Below, piece after piece: positions 58,589 to 64,000 of a stretch of DNA of 64,000 nt. The stretch lies in contig JBMOQX010000030.1 in the NCBI GenBank assembly GCA_049322755.1, positions 40,639 to 104,638 on the forward strand, written 5' to 3'. Source of the DNA: DATIUV01 sp049322755 (lineage in GTDB: Bacteria > Pseudomonadota > Gammaproteobacteria > Burkholderiales > UBA6910). The stretch's first letter is position 1. Each line of letters starts with the position of its first letter. Position numbers and translations under genes: made by a program. Under the pieces are notes generated by a model. That model saw only the letters and a list, made by a program, of their open reading frames with translations. It searched no databases and was not told the DNA's origin.

Positions 58589-60456
58589 TGGCTTACAAAA
58601 CGATCGTCGAAGACGGCATCGATATTCTGGTCGTCGGTGCAGGTCTGGGCGGCACCGGTGCCGCCTGGGAGGCCAGATTCTGGGGTCAGGACAAGAAGAT
58701 TGTCATTGCCGAGAAGGCCAATATCGATCGCTCCGGTGCGGTCGCCCAGGGTCTGTACGCCATCAACTGCTATATGGGGACCCGCTGGGGCGAAAATAAG
58801 CCGGAGGACCATGTCCGCTACGCTCGTATCGACCTGATGGGACTGGTGCGGGAAGACCTGCTGTTCGATATGGCCCGTCACGTTGACTCCGCGGTGCACC
58901 AGTTCGAGGAGTGGGGCCTGCCCATCATGCGGAATCCGAAAACCGGGCGTTATCTGCGTGAAGGACGATGGCAGATCATGATTCACGGCGAGTCCTACAA
59001 GCCCATCGTGGCCGAGGCCGCCAAGAAATCGGCGGACAAGGTCTTCAACCGCATCTGCGTCACCCACCTGCTGATGGACGAAAGCAAGGAGAACCGGGTC
59101 GCCGGCGCCGTCGGCTTCAACGTCCGCACAGGCGACTACCACGTCTTCAGGTCCAAGACGGTGATCTGCGGCGCGGGCGGTGCCTCCAACATCTTCAAAC
59201 CGCGTTCAGTGGGCGAAGGTTCTGGCCGCACCTGGTACGCGCCCTGGTCGTCGGGGTCCGCCTATGGGCTGATGATCGAAGCCGGCGCCAAAATGACGCA
59301 GATGGAAAACCGCATCGTGCTGGCGCGTTTCAAGGACGGTTATGGCCCGGTCGGCGCCTACTTCCTGCACCTGAAGACCTATACGCAAAACGGTCTGGGC
59401 GAAGAGTACGAATCCAAATGGTTCCCCGAACTGCAGAAATTGGTCGGCAAGGAATATCTGGATCCGGAAGCTTCGCACCTGACCCATAGACCGATCCCGA
59501 CCTGTCTGCGCAACCATGCCTTGATCAGCGAAATGAATGCCGGCCGCGGCCCCATTCATATGGTGACCATGCACGCCTTCCAGGACCCTCACCTGGAAGA
59601 GGTCGGTTGGGAAAACTTCCTCGGCATGACCGTCGGCCAGGCGGTCCTGTGGGCCGCCACCGACGTGGATCCCAAGAACGAGAATCCCGAGCTGACCACA
59701 TCCGAGCCCTACGTGATGGGCTCCCATGCGACCGGCTGCGGCGCCTGGTGCTCGGGTCCCGAGGACGTTTCCCCTCCCGAGTATTTCTGGGGCTACAACC
59801 GCATGACGACGATCGAAGGTCTGTTCGGCGCCGGTGACGCAGTCGGCGGCACGCCGCACGCCTTCTCGTCCGGCTCGTTCACCGAAGGCCGTCTCGCCGC
59901 GAAGGCGGCCTGCAAATATATCGACGACGGAAAGGCCGAAGGCATCGTCGTATCCGATGAGCAGATCAACCGCCGCAAGAAAGAGATCTACAAGCCCCTG
60001 GAGCATTACAAGATCTACCGCAATGCGATTGTAGCGGGCGATGTCAACCCGCACTACATCAATCCCCAGCAGGGCCTCGACCGTCTGCAGAAGCTGATGG
60101 ACGAATATTGCGGCGGCGTGACCGTCAACTACATGACCAACGAGAAGCTCCTGAATATCGGCCTCAAGAAGCTCAAGATCATGGAGGAAGATCTCGAGAA
60201 CCTGGCCGCCGAGGATATCCACGAGTTGCTGCGTGCATGGGAGTTGAAACACCGTCATCGCACCGCGGAGTGCGTGACCCAGCACACCCTGTTCCGCAAG
60301 GAGACCCGCTGGCCGGGCTACTACTACCGCGGCGATGCCATGAAGCTGGACGACGAAAACTGGCACGTGCTGACGGTCTCGCGTCGCGATCCGAAAACCG
60401 GTGAGTACACCATGGAAAAGGCGCCTTGTTACCACCTGGTCGGTGCCGACGAGTAG
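58588..60456 (+). CDS. aprA: Adenylylsulfate reductase alpha subunit
   Basis: AprA binds FAD and interconverts APS and sulfite plus AMP; in a sulfur oxidiser it runs toward APS. The 622-residue protein begins with the dinucleotide-binding region ILVVGAGLGGTGAAWEARFW and NIDRSGAVAQGLYAINCYMG. The conserved SGPEDVSPPEYFWGYNRMTT and GLFGAGDAVGGTPHAFSSGSF segments follow. The C-terminus is TGEYTMEKAPCYHLV. Length is normal. A remnant of a second aprA C-terminus lies 1.3 kb downstream. Confidence 0.97.
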   Translation: MAYKTIVEDGIDILVVGAGLGGTGAAWEARFWGQDKKIVIAEKANIDRSGAVAQGLYAINCYMGTRWGENKPEDHVRYARIDLMGLVREDLLFDMARHVDSAVHQFEEWGLPIMRNPKTGRYLREGRWQIMIHGESYKPIVAEAAKKSADKVFNRICVTHLLMDESKENRVAGAVGFNVRTGDYHVFRSKTVICGAGGASNIFKPRSVGEGSGRTWYAPWSSGSAYGLMIEAGAKMTQMENRIVLARFKDGYGPVGAYFLHLKTYTQNGLGEEYESKWFPELQKLVGKEYLDPEASHLTHRPIPTCLRNHALISEMNAGRGPIHMVTMHAFQDPHLEEVGWENFLGMTVGQAVLWAATDVDPKNENPELTTSEPYVMGSHATGCGAWCSGPEDVSPPEYFWGYNRMTTIEGLFGAGDAVGGTPHAFSSGSFTEGRLAAKAACKYIDDGKAEGIVVSDEQINRRKKEIYKPLEHYKIYRNAIVAGDVNPHYINPQQGLDRLQKLMDEYCGGVTVNYMTNEKLLNIGLKKLKIMEEDLENLAAEDIHELLRAWELKHRHRTAECVTQHTLFRKETRWPGYYYRGDAMKLDDENWHVLTVSRRDPKTGEYTMEKAPCYHLVGADE

Positions 60457-60463
60457 CAATATC

Positions 60464-60498
60464 CCCGGGCAGAAGTTCGCGCTGAACTTCTGCCCGGG
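60464..60498 (+). terminator. Strong hairpin after aprA
   Basis: CCCGGGCAGAAGTTC (60464-60478) and GAACTTCTGCCCGGG (60484-60498) form a perfect 15-base-pair stem with a five-base loop. It begins 7 bases after the aprA stop. There is no T tract directly after it; it may shield the 3' end of the aprMBA transcript. Confidence 0.8.
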
Positions 60499-60500
60499 CG

Positions 60501-60535
60501 AAAAAAGACCGACATGTCGCGTGCTGGTCTTTTTT
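60501..60535. terminator. Intrinsic terminator, second hairpin after aprA
   Basis: AAAAAAGACC (60501-60510) pairs perfectly with GGTCTTTTTT (60526-60535), leaving a 15-base loop that contains the palindrome GACATGTC. Runs of A and T on both sides make it work in either direction. Confidence 0.85.
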
Positions 60536-60581
60536 GATGTGCCCTATAAAGCTGGTCTCTTACGGCCACAGATAGCCGCGC

Positions 60582-60932
60582 GTGAACATTATTGAAAAAA
60601 CCGATGAGGAGATACGGGCCGTAGCCGACCCCTTGTGGCGCGATCTCCTCAAGTTTTCCAACGAAGGCAAATACGGAGATTTCGCCAAGAATTTTTCCAG
60701 TTCCCTGGCGCTTGCCATGAATCAAGTTGTGGTGAACCACCAGTTCGCGAACAGCGAGTTGGCCAGAAACCTGTCTGAAAATTTCGACCATCTGGGCGTT
60801 ATTCGCCGGGGGGAACATGTGACGGTTCTTTACCGGCAACGGAGCACTAAAAAGGCGGGCGAATGGCTTGGAAGACTTGTCCTTGGCTATGAAAACGGAC
60901 AGGTCAGGATTTTTGGTGCGTCCATCTTCTGA
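60582..60932 (+). CDS. Uncharacterised 116-residue protein (possibly NTF2-like)
   Basis: The protein has no signal peptide and no membrane helix. Its helix-strand pattern (KFSNEGKYGDFAKNFSSSLALAM, ENFDHLGVIRRGEHVTVLYRQR, KAGEWLGRLVLGYENGQVRIFGASIF) suggests a small alpha+beta barrel as in NTF2-like or DUF3887 proteins, but I do not recognise the family. The start is GTG 60582; TATAAA at 60545-60550 could be its -10 element. It follows the apr terminators and lies 20 bases before the SlyD-like gene. Its base composition resembles the apr genes, so it may have travelled with them. Confidence 0.7.
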   Translation: MNIIEKTDEEIRAVADPLWRDLLKFSNEGKYGDFAKNFSSSLALAMNQVVVNHQFANSELARNLSENFDHLGVIRRGEHVTVLYRQRSTKKAGEWLGRLVLGYENGQVRIFGASIF

Positions 60933-60952
60933 GCAGTTGGTTCGGATTCGAC

Positions 60953-61462
60953 ATGAGTGAAACCATCCAGGACGGCAAGTTTGTCGAACTAACCTACAAG
61001 GTGACCGACAAAAAATCGGGGCACGTCCTCACCAGGGTCGAATTCCCGTTGGGCTATGCTCACGGGCACAATGAAATTCTGGCTCCTTTCGTCCACAAGG
61101 AGCTGGAGGGCAGGTCGGCGGGCGACGTGATCGAGGTGCCGATCGACGGCAATCTGATCTTCGGCCCCAGAGACGAGTCGCTGGTTTTTACCGATTACAT
61201 TGAGAACGTTCCCGAGGAGTATCGGCAAGTCGGCACCTCCATCCTCATGGAAAACGACAAGGGCAAGACCCGCAGCTTTATCGTGACGCGGATGGACGAC
61301 GAGACACTGACTGTCGATGGCAACAATCCGCTTTGCGGCAGGGAGGTCGTTTTTACGCTCGAGATTCTGACGGTGCGCGACGCAACCGACGAAGAGATGA
61401 AAGCCGGCGGAGCGATCGGCGCGGAGCCGGATGTCGACCTGTCACTCATGAAACCTGTTTGA
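60953..61462 (+). CDS. SlyD-like FKBP-type peptidyl-prolyl isomerase
   Basis: The 169-residue protein has the FKBP/SlyD layout: GKFVELTYKVTDKKSGHVL, an IF-type insert region in the middle and VDGNNPLCGREVVFTLEILTVRDATDEEM at the C-terminal end, a typical SlyD segment. The His/Cys-rich metal-binding tail of E. coli SlyD is absent. Such proteins can aid folding of metalloenzymes; placement after aprMBA could mean help with AprBA assembly, but this is inference. The start is ATG 60953. Confidence 0.8.
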   Translation: MSETIQDGKFVELTYKVTDKKSGHVLTRVEFPLGYAHGHNEILAPFVHKELEGRSAGDVIEVPIDGNLIFGPRDESLVFTDYIENVPEEYRQVGTSILMENDKGKTRSFIVTRMDDETLTVDGNNPLCGREVVFTLEILTVRDATDEEMKAGGAIGAEPDVDLSLMKPV

Positions 61463-61548
61463 GCGGTGGTTTTGAATGGCATCGGACAAAAAAGCGGCTT
61501 TAGTTACTTGCACTTGCGATCCTGACTTCACGGCAAAAAAGGTGACTT

Positions 61549-61707
61549 ATGAGCGAGCAAAAACCCATCACCAAAGTTCCTGACGGCCATACACGTTTTT
61601 TTACAACGCGTCAGATGCCGCCAAACGAAAAGGGGTTTGTTGGTTACGAAACCGTCTGGAAACCGTTCCAGAAGGAAGCCGAATACAAGACGCCGAAACA
61701 GCCGTAG
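61549..61707 (+). CDS. Small 52-residue hypothetical protein
   Basis: ATG 61549 to TAG 61707 encodes a hydrophilic protein with Lys/Pro-rich ends (MSEQKPITKVPDGH, EYKTPKQP) and a core of TRFFTTRQMPPNEKGFVGYE. AAAAAAGGTGA gives a plausible ribosome site 4-8 bases upstream. I do not recognise the family. It keeps the direction and base composition of the apr region and lies 86 bases after the SlyD-like gene and 83 bases before the aprA remnant. Confidence 0.55.
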   Translation: MSEQKPITKVPDGHTRFFTTRQMPPNEKGFVGYETVWKPFQKEAEYKTPKQP

Positions 61708-61790
61708 GCGTCGTACCGTAGCATAGATGACCCGGATCGCGGCGAGGATGCGAACCCTTAAAGGGGATTGCCTCAGCGGCGATTGCTTGC

Positions 61791-61868
61791 TTCACGCTGT
61801 CCCGCTACGACCGGCAGACGGGCGAGTGGACCATGGAGAAGACGGCCGTCTACCACATCATCGACTGA
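61791..61868 (+). pseudogene. Remnant of the C-terminus of a second aprA
   Basis: The frame 61791-61868 reads FTLSRYDRQ-TGEWTMEK-TAVYHIID and then TGA. It lines up without gaps with the last codons of the intact aprA (LTVSRRDPK-TGEYTMEK-APCYHLV). The stop is in the homologous place. Nothing upstream of 61791 continues the match, so only about 25 codons remain. It differs from the intact copy at many positions and has higher GC, so it looks like a piece of another aprA lineage and not a recent duplicate. Confidence 0.75.
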
Positions 61869-62078
61869 GAAGGGTAACCCGGCGCCCGGAGGACGGTCGC
61901 TTCGGCCGCGTTTCCTGAGGGCCTGGCGGTCTGGGAAGGGTGGTTGAATACCCCGTCCGTTCGAGCCGCATCCAGGGCCCCGAGAAACTCCTCAGCGGGA
62001 TGCGCCCGGGAAGCGCGTTAGAGTCTCAGCGCGTCCGGTCTGGACGTCCGCAATCCGCAGAAGCCGGGATCGGCCTCT
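61869..62078. other. Non-coding stretch between aprA remnant and sat
   Basis: I see no gene, RNA or clear repeat in these 210 bases. They may include further decayed sequence from the lost aprA locus. Confidence 0.3.
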
Positions 62079-63296
62079 TTACCGCGCCGAGTGGCCGGAC
62101 AGCTTAACCTCGACTCTTTCGTGGTCCTGAAGCCCCTGGTAGTACTGGGACAGGATCGCCAGAACTTCGGGGCGGCTGAACTCGGCGGGCACCTCGGCGC
62201 CCTCGGACAGCATCTTGCGCAGCTTCGTGCCCGACAGCAGCAGGCGGTGCTTCTCATCGTGGGGACAGGTGCGCGCGGAGGCCATGCCGCCGCACTGGTA
62301 GCACCAGAAGGTCCAGTCGATCTTGAGCGGGCGGATTTCCAGGGCGTCCTTCGGGATCTGGTCGAAGATGTGGTGCGCGTCGAAGGGACCGTAATAGTTG
62401 CCGACCCCGGCGTGGTCGCGGCCGACGATGAGGTGGGAGCAGCCATAGTTCTGGCGGAAGAGGGCGTGGAGGAGGGCCTCCCGCGGGCCGGCATAGCGCA
62501 TGTCCAGCGGGTAGCCGGCCTGTACCACGGTGTTGGGCACGAAGTAGTGCTCCATCAAAGCCGCGATTGCCCGCGTCCGCACCTCGGCCGGAATATCGCC
62601 GGGCTTGAGGTTGCCGAGCAAGGAGTGGATGAGCACGCCGTCGCAGGTCTCGATGGCGATCTTCGCCAGGTACTCGTGCGAGCGGTGCATCGGATTGCGG
62701 GTCTGGAACGCGGCGACCGTCGACCAGCCCTGTTTGCGAAAGATCTCCCGCGTCTGCTCCGGCGTCATGTAGATGCGCGGGTAACGCTCGGGAAACTCGC
62801 CCTGCGAGAGAACCTTGACCGGTCCCGCCAGGTTCACCGCGCCCTGGTCCATCACCATCCGGACGCCGGGGTGCTCCAGGTCGGTGGTCTTGTACACCAT
62901 CATGCATTCGTGAGCCTTGTCGATGGTGTACTTCTCGGTCACCGTCATGGTGCCCATGATGACGCCGTTGTCGCCGTCGACGAGAGCAACGTCGGAACCC
63001 TCGCGCAGCGCGGCGGCGGTCGCTTCATCAGTGGAGAGTGTGATCGGAATGGGCCAGAACAGGCCGCTGGCGGTTTTTAAGCCGTCGCAGACGCCTTCCC
63101 AGTCCGCCCGGGTCATGAACCCGTCGAGGGGAGTAAAGCCGCCGATGCCGAGCATGATGAGATCGCCGGTTTCGCGCGAGCTCAGACGCACGCGGGGCAG
63201 CGATTTCGCCCGCTCCAGTTCGGCGCGCTGGGCGTCGCCTTGAAGCAGGAGGGGTTTGAGATCATCCCCGCCGTGGGGGTTTACGAGTTTCGGCAT
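62079..63296 (-). CDS. sat: ATP sulfurylase (sulfate adenylyltransferase)
   Basis: Sat interconverts APS plus pyrophosphate with ATP plus sulfate; in sulfur oxidisers it makes ATP. The 405-residue protein has AAFQTRNPMHRSHEYLA (the QxRNPxHxxHE nucleotide loop), LIVGRDHAGVGNYYGPFDA, and a likely zinc site CYQCGGMASARTCPHDEKH (Cys, Cys, Cys, His) as in dissimilatory-type Sat. The start is ATG 63296, giving MPKLVNPHGG; the perfect AGGAGGT sits just upstream. ATG 63317 would add seven residues and place that site inside the gene. It converges on the apr region. Confidence 0.96.
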   Translation of the reverse strand: MPKLVNPHGGDDLKPLLLQGDAQRAELERAKSLPRVRLSSRETGDLIMLGIGGFTPLDGFMTRADWEGVCDGLKTASGLFWPIPITLSTDEATAAALREGSDVALVDGDNGVIMGTMTVTEKYTIDKAHECMMVYKTTDLEHPGVRMVMDQGAVNLAGPVKVLSQGEFPERYPRIYMTPEQTREIFRKQGWSTVAAFQTRNPMHRSHEYLAKIAIETCDGVLIHSLLGNLKPGDIPAEVRTRAIAALMEHYFVPNTVVQAGYPLDMRYAGPREALLHALFRQNYGCSHLIVGRDHAGVGNYYGPFDAHHIFDQIPKDALEIRPLKIDWTFWCYQCGGMASARTCPHDEKHRLLLSGTKLRKMLSEGAEVPAEFSRPEVLAILSQYYQGLQDHERVEVKLSGHSAR

Positions 63297-63299
63297 CGC

Positions 63300-63306
63300 A
63301 CCTCCT
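63300..63306 (-). promoter_or_regulatory. Shine-Dalgarno of sat
   Basis: On the minus strand AGGAGGT precedes ATG 63296 by three bases. The close spacing is unusual, but the site decides against the upstream ATG at 63317. Confidence 0.7.
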
Positions 63307-63431
63307 ACAGACGTCATTTTTGTGCCGTTTTATGGAGTCAAAGAGGCTAGCACGCAGCATGGTGCCGGCGGCATGCATTTATTTTATCCGGTGATAAGGT
63401 ATGCAAATTGCCGTATGGGAAACCTCTTCAT

Positions 63432-63695
63432 TCAGAGTGGCTCGATCCCGGCTCGGGGAAGGTCGATTCCGCCGTGTTCGTCCAGGACCGAAACGACCTC
63501 CTGATGGGGCGTGCAGCGGTGAGCATAGCCCATGCTGTCGGTTTGGATGTCCGAGTCACCCTCGGGCAGCGCCCGTTCCAGCACCAGCGCACGCGGCTGT
63601 TCCAGGACCTCGACAACAGCGTAAACCACACCTTGGAACCGGACGCAGCGGCCGACGAGTTCTAGGAGTGCCTGGTCCTGGTCCTTCGACGCCAT
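63432..63695 (-). CDS. Small conserved protein of unknown function
   Basis: The 87-residue protein reads DQDQALLELVGRCVRFQGVVYAVVEVLEQPRALVLERAL, with a C-terminal VVSVLDEHG. I recall short betaproteobacterial hypotheticals with the same 'LVGRRVRFQG...VIEVLEDxPALVL' pattern, which look like a small beta-barrel. No function is known. It is on the same strand as sat and lies upstream of it with about 135 bases between. The start is ATG 63695. An antisense frame over the same bases was rejected. Confidence 0.65.
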   Translation of the reverse strand: MASKDQDQALLELVGRCVRFQGVVYAVVEVLEQPRALVLERALPEGDSDIQTDSMGYAHRCTPHQEVVSVLDEHGGIDLPRAGIEPL

Positions 63696-63753
63696 CTTAA
63701 CGTCCTGTTTTTACGATTGTTGCGGTTCGGCTGGGGTTACCGGCCAGAGTTAA

Positions 63754-63783
63754 TTGACCGCGCATTTTGCTACCGGTTAGAAT
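63754..63783 (+). promoter_or_regulatory. Promoter of tRNA-fMet
   Basis: TTGACC (63754-63759) and TAGAAT (63778-63783) are 18 bases apart and end 15 bases before the tRNA. They fit a strong sigma70 stable-RNA promoter. Confidence 0.75.
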
Positions 63784-63798
63784 ACTTGTCTTCCCGGG

Positions 63799-63875
<77 letters not shown>

Positions 63876-64000
63876 CCGTTCTTTAACAACCTACAGCCGA
63901 TAGGTGTGGGTGTCTTGGGGTTGAGGTGTTTGGTGGCGTGGGGCCCTTCGGGGTCTGGTTTCCAGGCATAGGCAACACGAGGCATTCACACGAAGGGAAA
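63876..64000 (+). other. Probable rRNA operon leader
   Basis: GTTCTTTAACAA (63878-63889) resembles the antitermination boxA of rRNA operons, followed by CAGCCGATAGGTGTGGGTG, a phrase common in betaproteobacterial rRNA leader or spacer regions. A GGGCCC-TTCG-GGGTCT hairpin follows near 63940. The window ends before any mature rRNA sequence. Confidence 0.5.

Noticed and set aside
63408..63665. Plus-strand 85-codon frame opposite the small protein near sat
   Set aside because: The minus-strand frame has a more protein-like pattern and resembles known hypotheticals; the plus frame does not.

Overview
This 64-kb window is GC-rich bacterial chromosome from a sulfur-oxidising, probably autotrophic betaproteobacterium. 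The order ndk-rlmN-pilF-rodZ-ispG-hisS-yfgM-bamB-der-hfq-hflX-hflK-hflC-DUF2065-hisZ-purA is the usual betaproteobacterial core arrangement. A complete aprM-aprB-aprA cluster, an ATP sulfurylase gene with a zinc-site motif, and cbbQ/cbbO (RubisCO activase-type genes) point to sulfite oxidation through APS and to carbon fixation. The nearest type would be a Thiobacillus/Sulfuricella-like lineage; the genus cannot be named from this sequence alone.

Layout. 1-0.9 kb: a partial endonuclease V gene facing a DUF99 gene, both linked to deaminated-base endonucleases. 0.9-1.1 kb: a frameshifted Nudix remnant. 1.3-5.3 kb: a sensor histidine kinase followed by a Ser/Thr kinase fused to two receiver domains. 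5.3-9.6 kb: a ClC channel, a FIST-domain sensor protein and a gamma-glutamyltransferase broken by an assembly gap (N run 9011-9020). 9.7-27.4 kb: housekeeping genes from accA to purA. 27.5-33.7 kb: tRNA-Leu, rnr, rlmB, the rpsF-priB-rpsR-rplI ribosomal operon with its own promoter, leader and terminator, and dnaB. 33.8-38.0 kb: phoH, bcp and mnmH on the minus strand, divergent from selD.

38.1-43.2 kb holds the most unusual system: a tightly overlapping operon of a TetR repressor, a split cobalamin-dependent acyl-CoA mutase (small B12 subunit and large subunit), a 4HBT thioesterase, a MeaB-type G-protein fused to a nitroreductase-like domain, and a PaaI-type thioesterase. The mutase lacks both residues that define methylmalonyl-CoA specificity, so it probably acts on another acyl-CoA. 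An inverted repeat lies over the likely promoter in front of the repressor.

43.2-53.2 kb: rhlE (C-terminal frameshift), rtcB with archease, a DUF1223 protein, a PHP phosphoesterase, a YciO-type protein, a site-2 protease, trpS, scpA-scpB and an orphan parA. 53.3-56.9 kb: cbbO, cbbQ and a YfcE-type phosphoesterase on the minus strand. 57.2-61.7 kb: aprM-aprB-aprA, a pair of strong terminator hairpins, then an unknown protein, a SlyD-like FKBP isomerase and a 52-residue protein. At 61791-61868 there is a 25-codon remnant of the C-terminus of a second aprA. 62.1-63.3 kb: sat (minus). The window ends with a small conserved protein, initiator tRNA-fMet with its promoter, and sequence resembling the leader of an rRNA operon.

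AprMBA and Sat together interconvert sulfite, APS and sulfate with ATP formation; CbbQO would support RubisCO encoded elsewhere. Apart from small remnants and one gap the region looks intact, with no insertion sequence, prophage or CRISPR array.
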